Origin: CAIXLI01 sp964587125
GTDB taxonomy: Bacteria > Pseudomonadota > Alphaproteobacteria > UBA9219
DNA length: 64,000 nt
NCBI GenBank assembly: GCA_964587125.1
Contig: CAZPKC010000012.1
Coordinates: 1-64,000 of the forward strand
Direction: 5' to 3'
The translations under genes and the position numbers were made by a program. Positions 51,464 through 60,795 of this stretch are shown here, in pieces. The notes below the pieces were generated by a model, which was not told the DNA's origin, ran no database searches, and was given only the letters and a program-made list of their open reading frames with translations. Numbering within the stretch: position 1 is the first letter of the stretch; every line of letters starts with the position of its first letter.

Positions 51464-51709
51464 TTAGGCCGCGGCGGCCTTTTTGGCGCTGATGAAGTCG
51501 ATCGCATCCTTGACGGTGGCGATCTTTTCGGCTGCGTCATCGGGAATTTCGACGCTGAATTCTTCTTCAAAGGCCATCACGAGCTCGACCGTATCGAGAC
51601 TGTCGGCGCCCAGATCGTCAATAAAGCTGGCGTTGTCGGTGACCTTGGCCGCATCGACGCCTAAATGCTCGACGACGATCTTCTTCACTTGTTCTGCAAT
51701 ATCGCTCAT
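51464..51709 (-). CDS. acpP: Acyl carrier protein
   Basis: An 81-residue acidic four-helix protein. Ser37 in GADSLDTVELVMAFEEEF takes the phosphopantetheine arm. The sequence is close to the usual alphaproteobacterial ACP, with a C-terminal KKAAAA. It directly precedes fabF, the common acpP-fabF order. A GAGG site precedes the ATG. Confidence 0.97.
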   Translation of the reverse strand: MSDIAEQVKKIVVEHLGVDAAKVTDNASFIDDLGADSLDTVELVMAFEEEFSVEIPDDAAEKIATVKDAIDFISAKKAAAA

Positions 51710-51962
51710 ATCTCATAGCCCTCTGTTGTTATCGACAGTACAGGCCGTTAACGAATTAACGACCGCTTGGACTGTCCTCTCTATTCTGTGAACACCCTAA
51801 TGTCTAGATAAGAAAACACACCTTAGACATAATTTTGTCTATTCTTATGAAAAGGCTTGATTTTTTAAAAAAGCGTGATAGGGCCCGACAGCCTCTCTTA
51901 ACGAGGGCGAAGGAGATGCCGTAGGACCGATAAATCCGCCCGTCATTGCCGAAGTTGCGCGA

Positions 51963-52565
51963 TCAATCGCACGGCTCAAGGGCTGAGCTGCCGCCTTGGT
52001 TGCATGTGAAGGTTCCAAAAGTAGCCGATTCAAGAGTGATCGTTCCCCGAGATGTAAGAACGCTGCAATACCACGTGCCATTGGCGCAAACGGCGCCCCC
52101 GACTTCCGTGCCATCGGGAGAAGCGGGGTAACTATACCCGTACACCGGACAGTAATTTCCACAGCTCATGTCAGGAAAATCCCCCTCGCAACAATAGGCC
52201 ATGCCTTCTAAGTGATACCCTCCATTCGGACACGCCTTCCCCGCAGCAGAAGCGCATGTCACAGCTCCGTTAGTGATGCCCGTAATCACTTGTCCTGCGG
52301 GGCAAACGATGCTGCTGTTGTTCGACATCGCCTTCCATTCCTGACCAGATGCCGGACAGTTGGGATCGTTCGCGCTAACGGTGCAGGCAAGGCAAGCGAT
52401 GACATTCTCGTTGTTGCCGTCCATCATGGTTTGCCCGATCGTGCCGCAGGGCAGGCCCAGACAAACCGTGTCGCCCGAACCGCCAGGAACGCAGGGCGTG
52501 GCGGCCTGCGCATGACATGGCGCAAAGGTCAAAGCGAAAAAACCGAGAAGAGCTAATGTACGCAT
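51963..52565 (-). CDS. Secreted cysteine-rich protein, tandem family member 4
   Basis: A 200-residue exported protein with signal peptide MRTLALLGFFALTF (cleavage near AQA-AT). The mature part begins with a conserved cysteine-rich module, CGTIGQTMMDGN then NVIACLACT, and EWKAMSNNSSIVCPAG. The C-terminal half (about 120-200) has ten or so cysteines, ending with a CANGTWYC motif that its neighbour shares. GGAGG lies 7 nt before the ATG. Its module resembles the cysteine and DxDxxN pattern seen at the C-terminus of PilV-type pilus adhesins; function unknown. Confidence 0.75.
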   Translation of the reverse strand: MRTLALLGFFALTFAPCHAQAATPCVPGGSGDTVCLGLPCGTIGQTMMDGNNENVIACLACTVSANDPNCPASGQEWKAMSNNSSIVCPAGQVITGITNGAVTCASAAGKACPNGGYHLEGMAYCCEGDFPDMSCGNYCPVYGYSYPASPDGTEVGGAVCANGTWYCSVLTSRGTITLESATFGTFTCNQGGSSALEPCD

Positions 52566-52624
52566 GATCGAACCTCCTAGAAAAACATGCCGACTATCAA
52601 TTGAGCGAGTTAAGCCACTAGCGG

Positions 52625-53317
52625 TTACGGGAAAGCCGGGCTACCGCATGGGGCGAGGGGCGCCGAACCAACCACGTGTGAGGAGCCGCTGCCAACATAA
52701 CTACAGTACCAGTTGCCCTTTAAACAAGCTACAGACAGCGAAATGGTTGAATAAACAGTACCGCACCCACACGTCGTGCCGCCACAGGGCACCCACCCCC
52801 AATAAGTAACATACGAATTGGCATAGTAATAACCATTAGGTTGCGCGCCAGGGTTAAAAGAAGTTCCACCGCTCGTGTACCAACCGCAACCCATGCCAGT
52901 TGTATAGGGAGTATAAGCCGCAGGTACTGAAAAAGCTTGCGCGGGGCAGCCTGTTCCTCCTGCGGGTACGCACGTCGCCACTCCGTTAGTAATGTTTGAA
53001 ATCACATCTCCGGCCGGGCAAACGATGCTGCTGTTGTTCGACATCGCCTTCCATTCCTGACCGGCTGTCGGACCGGATGTCGGACAGTTGGGATCGCTCG
53101 TCGCGCTATAGGTGCAGGCGAGGCAAGCTAAGATATTCTTGTTGTCGCCATCTATCTTGGTTTCGCCAATCGTGCCGCAAGACTGGCCCAGACAAATTGT
53201 CGGTTGCGGTACTGAAGGAGGGTCTGCCGCCGCAGGAACGCATTGCGCATGTGCCTGTTGCAAAGGGATTGCCGCAAAAACCAACGCACAGAAACCGAGA
53301 AAAGCTATGGCACGCAT
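52625..53317 (-). CDS. Secreted cysteine-rich protein, tandem family member 3
   Basis: A 230-residue paralogue of the next gene. Signal peptide MRAIAFLGFCALVF, then the module CGTIGETKIDGDN, NILACLACT, EWKAMSNNSSIVCPAG, NGVATC. The C-terminal part is rich in Tyr, Gly and Cys, and ends VACLKGNWYC then a Gly/Ser tail. GGAGG lies 7 nt before ATG 53317. Both large members share long stretches with the third member of the family. Confidence 0.75.
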   Translation of the reverse strand: MRAIAFLGFCALVFAAIPLQQAHAQCVPAAADPPSVPQPTICLGQSCGTIGETKIDGDNKNILACLACTYSATSDPNCPTSGPTAGQEWKAMSNNSSIVCPAGDVISNITNGVATCVPAGGTGCPAQAFSVPAAYTPYTTGMGCGWYTSGGTSFNPGAQPNGYYYANSYVTYWGWVPCGGTTCGCGTVYSTISLSVACLKGNWYCSYVGSGSSHVVGSAPLAPCGSPAFP

Positions 53318-53366
53318 CATCGAACCTCCGATGGAGAAGTCAAAAAATACCGACGGACGCTTGCTG

Positions 53367-53585
53367 TTATTTCCATATAAAACCGCTTGTACAGTTAGCC
53401 GTAGGACAAAGGCACACAACGATGTTTTTCTGATCGCTGTCCATCTTGGTTTCACCCAACGTGGCGCAAGACTGGCTTATGCAGGGCTGACCGCCGGGAG
53501 TCGGGGTGCAAGCGGCATCCTGCGCCTGTGCAGGATGCGACGCAAAGGCCATGGCACAGAAAACTAAGAAAACTAAAGCGCGCAT
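53367..53585 (-). CDS. Secreted cysteine-rich protein, tandem family member 2 (short)
   Basis: A 72-residue exported protein. The signal peptide MRALVFLVFCAMAF is like its neighbours. The module has CATLGETKMDSDQ and NIVVCLCP, and stops at SGFIWK, which is where the others continue EWKAM. It is therefore a shorter form or a truncated copy. The start is ATG 53585; longer frames lack the signal peptide. Confidence 0.6.
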   Translation of the reverse strand: MRALVFLVFCAMAFASHPAQAQDAACTPTPGGQPCISQSCATLGETKMDSDQKNIVVCLCPTANCTSGFIWK

Positions 53586-53616
53586 GGGCACCCATTTAAA
53601 GGGAATTTTGTTTGAA

Positions 53617-53931
53617 TTACTCGCATGTCGGCACCCAAACCCCACCGACATAAGAGATGCTCGTGATGCCGTTGGGGCAAGTAACCTGACTGGATGTCAG
53701 AACATTCATCGTCAGCGGGCTCCACTCCCAACCGGTCGTGCAGGTTGGATTGTTGGGATTGCCAGTAGTGCAAACAAGGCAAGCCACGATGTTTCTATTG
53801 TCGGTGTCTATCTTGGTTATGCCGATTTGAGCGGCAGTACACGACGTCCCTAGCGAGTTCGCCTTTGCTTGTTGCGCCGGAAGCGCCGCAAAAGCCAACG
53901 CGCAGAAACCGATGAAAGCTAACGTGCGCAT
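53617..53931 (-). CDS. Secreted cysteine-rich protein, tandem family member 1
   Basis: A 104-residue exported protein with signal peptide MRTLAFIGFCALAF. The module reads IGITKIDTDNRN, IVACLVCT, then EWSPLTMN and VTCPNGITS. It ends at a cysteine (VPTCE), at the same place as the internal VATC of the larger members. It is the first gene of the four in transcription order. The start is ATG 53931. Confidence 0.68.
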   Translation of the reverse strand: MRTLAFIGFCALAFAALPAQQAKANSLGTSCTAAQIGITKIDTDNRNIVACLVCTTGNPNNPTCTTGWEWSPLTMNVLTSSQVTCPNGITSISYVGGVWVPTCE

Positions 53932-54159
53932 GAAAGACTCCCAGCCTAAAAGGCCTATGCCAAAGACCATTTTAGGAATTTTACCATTCTAAAATTAACC
54001 TTCTATTAATTTTCCGGTTTCAACAAGCTTATATAGTTTTTTGTGCAAAAATAGCCGGTTAGTCGCGACTGCATCCGTTTTTAAGGATTGGTTATCCAAT
54101 TTGTGTTGGGATGAATGCGCGAACGCTTCAAGCGAGTCGCGAACAGATCGGGGAACCAA

Positions 54160-54387
54160 ATGTTAACAGAGGCCAAACCACTCTTCAGCCGCAAAACGCC
54201 TTCCTTGAACGATCTGGAATTTTACGGGATTAAAACGCTTGCTTACATTAAGCCGGTTACCGTAGATGGGCATCTTTATCATTCGATCCACGCGGCTGAC
54301 GGGACGCCCCTGACCGTTATCGCCGAACGCGACGAAGCCTTCGCTCTCGTGCGCCAAAACGAGATGGAACCGGCGAGCGTGCATTAA
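54160..54387 (+). CDS. DUF1150 family protein
   Basis: A 75-residue protein matching DUF1150. The markers are GIKTLAYIKPV, HSIHAADGTPLTVI and the ending EMEPASVH. The family is nearly confined to alphaproteobacteria and often lies next to small heat-shock genes, though none is seen here. The start is taken as ATG 54160; a longer frame begins at 54115. No function is known. Confidence 0.82.
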   Translation: MLTEAKPLFSRKTPSLNDLEFYGIKTLAYIKPVTVDGHLYHSIHAADGTPLTVIAERDEAFALVRQNEMEPASVH

Positions 54388-54496
54388 AACGACTCCCTTC
54401 CCGCCCCAATAACGCCCTATTTTGGAGCAAGATCGTTTGCTGGTTCTCGGCAAAAGGGCTTGCTATAACCGCTGACGACTCCTTCCTAGGTCGATT

Positions 54497-57400
54497 ATGA
54501 ATCCATCTCGTCTTTTTATCGAACGTCCGGTAGCGACTTCTTTGTTGATGGTCGCTATTCTTCTGGCCGGATTTGTCGCCTTCCGCTTTTTGCCCTTGTC
54601 GGCTTTGCCGCAGGTCGATTACCCGACGATTCAGGTGCAGACTTTTTATCCCGGCGCAAGCCCGGAAGTCATGACCTCCGCCGTTACAGCGCCCTTGGAA
54701 CGGCAATTCGGACAAATGCCCGGGCTTACCCAAATGTCGTCGGTCAGCTCGGCGGGCGCTTCCGTTTTGACTCTGCAATTCGACTTAAGCCTGAACCTCG
54801 ATATCGCCGAGCAGGAAGTGCAGGCTGCGATCAACGCGGCGGGGAATTTATTGCCGTCCGATCTTCCGGCTCCCCCTATCTACGCCAAGGTCAATCCCGC
54901 CGATGCGCCGGTTCTGACGCTCGCGGTCACGTCGAAAACATTGCCCCTGACCCAAGTCGAGGATTTGACCGACACGCGCCTTGCGCAAAAAATTTCGCAG
55001 CTTCCCGGCGTCGGGTTGGTTAGCCTGTCCGGCGGCCAGCGTCCCGCCGTGCGCGTTATCGCCAACATCGAAGCTTTGGCCGCATACAATATGAATATCG
55101 ACGATCTGCGCACGAGCATCGGCAACGCCAACACCAACACGCCTAAAGGCAGCTTCGACGGGCCGCAACGCTCGACCACGATCAACGCCAACGACCAGCT
55201 TCAAACGGCAGCCGAATACAAAAAAATCATCATCGCTTATCAGAACGGCTCTCCGGTGCGCCTAGAAGACGTCGCCTCCGTGACGGATAGCGCGGAAAAT
55301 ACGCAGTTGGGGGCTTGGTCCGGAAAAACTCCGGCGATTATCGTCAACATCCAGCGCCAGCCGGGCGCGAACGTCATTCAGGTCGTCGATACGATCCAGA
55401 AGCTTTTGCCGAGCCTGAAAAGCGGGATGCCCGCCGCCGTCGATGTCGATGTTCTGACCGACCGCACGACGACCATTCGCGCTTCGGTCCACGATGTCGA
55501 ATTCGAACTGATGTTGTCGGTCGTGCTGGTCGTCGCCGTCATGTTCGTCTTTTTGCGGAATATTCCGGCGACGATTATCCCCAGCCTTTCGGTTCCCGTT
55601 TCGCTCGTCGGCACGTTCGCGATCATGTATCTGGCGGGGTTCAGTTTGAACAACCTGTCCCTTATGGCGCTGACGATCGCGACCGGATTTGTCGTCGATG
55701 ACGCGATCGTGATGATCGAGAATATCTCGCGCTACATCGAACAGGGCATGAAGCCTTTGGATGCCGCGTTGAAAGGCGCGGGCGAGATCGGGTTCACGAT
55801 CGTGTCCTTGACCGTTTCGCTGATCGCCGTTTTGATTCCTCTTTTGTTCATGGGCGACGTTGTGGGGCGCTTGTTCCGCGAATTTGCGATCACTTTGTCC
55901 GTGACGATTCTCATTTCGGCGATTGTGTCCCTGACGCTCGTGCCGATGATGTGCGCGCGCATTCTCAAAACCCACGACCCAGCGAAAGAAAGCCCTTTCT
56001 TGAAAGCGACGCAACGCGCTTTCGACAATACCATTGCCGCTTACGGACGCGCGTTGACGTGGGTTTTGGATCATCAGAAAATGACGTTGGCGGTGGCGCT
56101 CGGCACGCTTGCGTTGACGGCGTTTCTTTATGTCGTCGTGCCGAAGGGCTTCTTCCCCGTTCAGGATACCGGCATTATTCAGGGCATTTCGGAAGCTCCC
56201 CAATCCATTTCCTATAAAGCGATGGCCGAAAGGCAACAAGCTCTCGCCGACATCATCCTGCAAGACAAGGACGTGGAAAGCCTTTCTTCCTTCATCGGCG
56301 TGGACGGCACGAACGTGACGCTGAACAGCGGACGCATCTTGATTAATCTGAAAGCTCTGGATCAGCGTTCGTCTTCCGTCAGCGATGTTATCCGCCGCCT
56401 GAACAAGAAAATCGCCGCCCTTCAGGGCATCACGCTTTACATGCAGCCGGTCCAGGATTTGACGATCGACAGCACCGTCAGCCGCACGCAATACCAGTTC
56501 ATAATGGAAGATTCCGATATCGACGAGCTTAACGCGTGGGTTCCGAAGCTCGTGTCGAAATTACGCGAGTCTCCGCAGCTGGAAGATGTCGCGGACAATC
56601 TGCAGCAGGACGGACTTTCCTATTACGTCGCCATCGACCGCGACACGGCGGGAAGGCTCGGGATTTCGCTCGCCACGGTCGATAACGCGCTTTACGACGC
56701 CTTCGGGCAGCGCATCATTTCGACCATCTTTACCCAGTCGAACCAGTACCGCGTCATCCTGAACACGCCCGCGACAATGGCGTCTTTGCAATCGATTTAC
56801 CTGCCCTCGTCGAGCGGCGAGCAGGTTCCTTTGTCCGCTATAGCCTCAATCAAGGAACAGCATACTTCGTTGCAAATCAACCATTTGGGACAATTTCCTG
56901 CCGCGCAGGTTTCATTCAATCTGGCAAAGGGCGCATCGTTGGGCGGGGCCGTAAACGCCATCGAGGCGGCCGAGCAAGAAATCGGCGTGCCGCAAAGCGT
57001 GATGACCAGCTTCCAAGGCTCTGCTCTCGCGTTCCGCGCCTCGCTCGGCAACGAACTGCTTTTGATTCTCGCCGCGATCGTCACCGTCTATATCGTGCTG
57101 GGCGTTTTGTACGAAAGCTACATCCACCCGATTACTATTATTTCGACGTTGCCTTCGGCGGGCGTCGGCGCGCTTTTGGCGTTGATGCTGGCGGGCAAGG
57201 AACTGGACGTCATCGCTATCATCGGCATCGTTTTGTTGATCGGCATCGTCAAGAAGAACGCGATCATGATGATCGACTTCGCGCTGGCGGCCGAACGCCT
57301 CGAGGGAAAATCCCCGCGCGACGCCATTTATCAGGCCAGCCTTTTGCGCTTCCGCCCGATCATGATGACGACGATGGCGGCTTTGCTGGCCGCGTTGCCC

Positions 57401-57574
57401 TTGATGCTGGGCGGGGGCATGGGATCGGAATTGCGCCATCCTTTGGGCATTGCCATCGTCGGCGGCCTGATCGTATCGCAGGTCCTGACCTTGTTCACGA
57501 CGCCGGTCATTTATCTGGCCTTCGACAGATTGGCGCAGCGGTGGCGTTCTCCTGACGCGAAAGAAGTCGAATGA
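54497..57574 (+). CDS. RND multidrug efflux pump subunit, MdtB/MuxB type
   Basis: A 1025-residue inner-membrane pump of the HAE1 group with twelve helices and two large periplasmic loops. The proton relay residues are intact: two Asp in GFVVDDAIVMIENI (helix 4) and Lys in GIVKKNAIMMIDFAL (helix 10). Its closest layout is that of heteromultimeric pumps such as MdtBC/MuxBC. The stop overlaps the next start as ATGA. No membrane-fusion gene precedes it; the gene upstream is DUF1150. Confidence 0.92.
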   Translation: MNPSRLFIERPVATSLLMVAILLAGFVAFRFLPLSALPQVDYPTIQVQTFYPGASPEVMTSAVTAPLERQFGQMPGLTQMSSVSSAGASVLTLQFDLSLNLDIAEQEVQAAINAAGNLLPSDLPAPPIYAKVNPADAPVLTLAVTSKTLPLTQVEDLTDTRLAQKISQLPGVGLVSLSGGQRPAVRVIANIEALAAYNMNIDDLRTSIGNANTNTPKGSFDGPQRSTTINANDQLQTAAEYKKIIIAYQNGSPVRLEDVASVTDSAENTQLGAWSGKTPAIIVNIQRQPGANVIQVVDTIQKLLPSLKSGMPAAVDVDVLTDRTTTIRASVHDVEFELMLSVVLVVAVMFVFLRNIPATIIPSLSVPVSLVGTFAIMYLAGFSLNNLSLMALTIATGFVVDDAIVMIENISRYIEQGMKPLDAALKGAGEIGFTIVSLTVSLIAVLIPLLFMGDVVGRLFREFAITLSVTILISAIVSLTLVPMMCARILKTHDPAKESPFLKATQRAFDNTIAAYGRALTWVLDHQKMTLAVALGTLALTAFLYVVVPKGFFPVQDTGIIQGISEAPQSISYKAMAERQQALADIILQDKDVESLSSFIGVDGTNVTLNSGRILINLKALDQRSSSVSDVIRRLNKKIAALQGITLYMQPVQDLTIDSTVSRTQYQFIMEDSDIDELNAWVPKLVSKLRESPQLEDVADNLQQDGLSYYVAIDRDTAGRLGISLATVDNALYDAFGQRIISTIFTQSNQYRVILNTPATMASLQSIYLPSSSGEQVPLSAIASIKEQHTSLQINHLGQFPAAQVSFNLAKGASLGGAVNAIEAAEQEIGVPQSVMTSFQGSALAFRASLGNELLLILAAIVTVYIVLGVLYESYIHPITIISTLPSAGVGALLALMLAGKELDVIAIIGIVLLIGIVKKNAIMMIDFALAAERLEGKSPRDAIYQASLLRFRPIMMTTMAALLAALPLMLGGGMGSELRHPLGIAIVGGLIVSQVLTLFTTPVIYLAFDRLAQRWRSPDAKEVE

Positions 57575-60500
57575 GCTTCTCGGCGACATTTATTAAACGC
57601 CCCGTGGCGACTTCGCTGTTGACGCTTGGCGTCGCTTTGGCCGGCGCGGTGGCGTTCTTTCTGCTTCCGGTCGCTCCCCTGCCCCAAGTCGATTTTCCGA
57701 CCATTATCGTCATGGCCTCGATGCCCGGCGCAAGTCCCGAAACCATGGCGACCAGCGTGGCGACGCCTTTGGAACGTCATCTGGGGCAAATCGCCGACGT
57801 GACCGAAATGACTTCGCAAAGCACGATCGGCAACGCGCGCGTGACGCTGCAATTCGGCCTCGACCGCGATATTGACGGCGCGGCGCGCGACGTGCAGGCG
57901 GCGATCAATGCCGCGCGCGCCGATCTTCCCGCCAGCCTGAAAACAAATCCCACCTATCGCAAAGTGAATCCCGCCGACGCGCCGATCATGGTTTTGGCGC
58001 TGACGTCGGAAACGATGACGATGGGGCAGATTTACGACGCCGGATCGACCGTTCTCGCTCAAAAATTATCGCAAGTGCAGGGCGTGGGGCAAGTGACGGT
58101 CGGCGGCAGCTCTTTGCCCGCCGTGCGCGTCGAACTTAATCCGCGAGCCTTATTCAAATACGGAATCGGCCTCGAAGACGTGCGCGCCGCCCTTGCCGCC
58201 GCCAACGCCAACAGCCCTAAAGGCGCTTTGGAAGAGCAAGGGCAGCACTTTCAGTTCTACACGAACGATCAGGCCAAGCACGCCGCCGATTACAGCAATT
58301 TGGTGATCGCGTGGAACGCAGGCGCGCCGGTGCGCCTCTCGGACGTGGCCGATGTCAAGGATTCGGTAGAGGATTTGCGCAACCAGGGCCTTTTCAACGG
58401 CAAGCCTTCCGTCGCCCTGATTATCACGAAACAGCCCGGCGCGAACGTCATCGACACCATCGACCGCATCAAGGAAGCCTTACCTCAACTGCGCGCGTCG
58501 ATCCCAACGGCGATCGATTTGACCGTTGCGCTCGACCGCACGACGACGATTCGCGCCAGCTTGCGCGACGTCGAACGGTCGATGATGATCTCGACCTTGC
58601 TCGTCATTTTCGTGGTGTTTCTTTTCCTGCGCAACGCGCGCGCCGCGTTGATCCCCAGCATCGCCGTTCCCGTGTCGATGATCGGAACCTTCGGCGTCAT
58701 GTATCTCTTGAATTACAGCCTCGATAATCTGTCGCTGATGGCCATGACGATCGCGACGGGCTTTGTCGTCGACGACGCGATCGTCGTTCTGGAAAACGTC
58801 ATGCGCCATATCGAGGCGGGAATGCCCCGCATGAAGGCGGCGGCGCTCGGCGCCAAGGAAGTCGGGTTCACGGTTTTGTCGATGAGCCTGTCCCTGATCG
58901 CCGTTTTCACCCCGATTTTGCTGATGGGCGGCATTGTCGGCCGCCTGTTCCACGAATTCGCGGTCGTTTTGTCCGTGGCCATTCTCGTGTCCCTGGCCGT
59001 GTCGCTGTCGACCACGCCCGTGCTTTGCTCGCGCTGGCTGGGATTGGCGGCCAAGCACGTTCACGCCGGAAAGCGCGAATCTTTCCTGAACAAGATATAC
59101 GACGCGAGCGAAAACGCCTTCACCCGCCTGCGCCGCGCCTACGATTTGACGCTGATGCGCGCGCTTCGCCACAAACGCCTTGTGATGCTGATATTGGCCG
59201 CGACTTTCGGATTGAACCTTTATCTGTTCGCCATCGTTCCCAAGGGTTTTTTCCCCCAACAAGACACCGGCGTCATCATGGGCGGCGTGATGGGCGATCA
59301 GGACATCTCGTTCCAATCGATGAAAAAGAAGATGACCGCGTTCGCCGAAATCGTGCAAAAAGACCCCGCGGTGGATACGGTCACGGCTTTTACCGGCGGC
59401 GGTTCGACCAATTCCGGTTTTTTCTTCATGTCTTTAAAGCCGGCGTCCGAACGCGGCGTTTCCTCGGATGAGGTCATCGCCCGCCTGCGCAGGCCGTTGA
59501 ACCGCGTTCCCGGAGCCTCGCTGTTTTTGCAAGCCGCGCAGGATTTGCGCATGGGGGGCAGAGCGGCAAACGCGCAATATCAATATACGCTGCAATCCGA
59601 CTCCTTAAGCGATCTTCGCGAATGGACGCCGAAGCTTACGGAAGCGTTGACGCACGATCCGACCGTGAGCGACGTCAATTCGGACCAGCAAGACGCGGGG
59701 TACGAAACCGACGTTATCGTCGACCGCGATTCCGCCGCAAAACTGGGCTTGAACGCGACGCAAATCGACAACGCTCTTTACGACGCTTTCGGCCAGCGCC
59801 AAGTTTCGGTGATTTACAATCCGTTAAACCAATATCACGTCGTAATGGAAGTCGCGCCGGAGTTCTGGCAAAGCCCCGAAACGTTGAAAGAGGTTTATAT
59901 CAGCACGTCGGGCGGAAGCCTGATGGGAACGGAAGCGACCAGCTCATCCGAAAGCGCGGCCGCGCGCAATGCCGCGACGAACGCGCTTGCCGCTTCGGGG
60001 CACAGCAGCGCTTCGACCGGCGCCGCCGTCAGCGCATCGGGCGAAACCATGATTCCCTTGTCGGCGGTCAGCTCTTTAGCGAGCAACGCCACGCCGCTTT
60101 CGGTCAATCACCAAGGGCATTTCGCCGCCGCGACGATTTCGTTCAATCTGCCCATCGGCAAGTCTTTGGGCGACGCCACGGAAGCGATCGACAACGCGAT
60201 GCGCAAAATCGGCGTGCCCCCCAACGTTCGGGGAAGTTTTCAAGGCACGGCGCAGGTCTTCCAGCAATCGTTGAGCAACGAGCCGATTTTGATCCTCGCG
60301 GCGCTTTTGGCGGTCTATATCGTGTTGGGCATTTTGTATGAAAGCTTGATTCACCCGCTGACTATTCTTTCGACCCTGCCTTCGGCGGGCGTGGGCGCCG
60401 TCGCGGCCTTGATGATTTGCCACGCCCAGTTCGACATCATGGGCATGATCGGAGTCATTCTTTTAATCGGCATCGTCAAGAAAAACGCGATCATGATGAT

Positions 60501-60795
60501 TGATTTCGCCCTGCACGCCCAGCGAACGCTGGGGCTTTCCCCGCAACAGGCGATCTACCGCGCCTGCCTTTTGCGCTTCCGCCCGATCATGATGACGACG
60601 ATGGCGGCGATGTTCGGCGCGATGCCTTTGGCCATCGGCCTTGGTGAAGGCGCGGAATTGCGCCGCCCCTTGGGCATTTCGATCGTCGGCGGCCTTTTGG
60701 TCAGCCAACTGCTGACTTTGTTCACAACACCCGTTATATATCTGTATCTCGACCGCCTGAGCCGGTGGGCAAAAAAGAGAAGGGCTTCCGCATGA
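57571..60795 (+). CDS. RND multidrug efflux pump subunit, MdtC/MuxC type
   Basis: A 1074-residue pump. Proton relay residues are intact (GFVVDDAIVVLENVM and GIVKKNAIMMIDFAL). Compared with the preceding pump it has a Ser/Ala-rich insertion of about 45 residues in the second periplasmic loop (around residues 790-835), which makes it longer than usual. It probably forms a mixed trimer with the upstream protein. Start and stop overlap both neighbours, so translation is coupled. Confidence 0.92.
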   Translation: MSFSATFIKRPVATSLLTLGVALAGAVAFFLLPVAPLPQVDFPTIIVMASMPGASPETMATSVATPLERHLGQIADVTEMTSQSTIGNARVTLQFGLDRDIDGAARDVQAAINAARADLPASLKTNPTYRKVNPADAPIMVLALTSETMTMGQIYDAGSTVLAQKLSQVQGVGQVTVGGSSLPAVRVELNPRALFKYGIGLEDVRAALAAANANSPKGALEEQGQHFQFYTNDQAKHAADYSNLVIAWNAGAPVRLSDVADVKDSVEDLRNQGLFNGKPSVALIITKQPGANVIDTIDRIKEALPQLRASIPTAIDLTVALDRTTTIRASLRDVERSMMISTLLVIFVVFLFLRNARAALIPSIAVPVSMIGTFGVMYLLNYSLDNLSLMAMTIATGFVVDDAIVVLENVMRHIEAGMPRMKAAALGAKEVGFTVLSMSLSLIAVFTPILLMGGIVGRLFHEFAVVLSVAILVSLAVSLSTTPVLCSRWLGLAAKHVHAGKRESFLNKIYDASENAFTRLRRAYDLTLMRALRHKRLVMLILAATFGLNLYLFAIVPKGFFPQQDTGVIMGGVMGDQDISFQSMKKKMTAFAEIVQKDPAVDTVTAFTGGGSTNSGFFFMSLKPASERGVSSDEVIARLRRPLNRVPGASLFLQAAQDLRMGGRAANAQYQYTLQSDSLSDLREWTPKLTEALTHDPTVSDVNSDQQDAGYETDVIVDRDSAAKLGLNATQIDNALYDAFGQRQVSVIYNPLNQYHVVMEVAPEFWQSPETLKEVYISTSGGSLMGTEATSSSESAAARNAATNALAASGHSSASTGAAVSASGETMIPLSAVSSLASNATPLSVNHQGHFAAATISFNLPIGKSLGDATEAIDNAMRKIGVPPNVRGSFQGTAQVFQQSLSNEPILILAALLAVYIVLGILYESLIHPLTILSTLPSAGVGAVAALMICHAQFDIMGMIGVILLIGIVKKNAIMMIDFALHAQRTLGLSPQQAIYRACLLRFRPIMMTTMAAMFGAMPLAIGLGEGAELRRPLGISIVGGLLVSQLLTLFTTPVIYLYLDRLSRWAKKRRASA

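Noticed and set aside
55262..56491. Minus-strand frame of 409 codons opposite the RND pump
   Set aside because: Rich in Arg, His and Gln, with no domain; it is the mirror of the pump gene in a GC-rich region.
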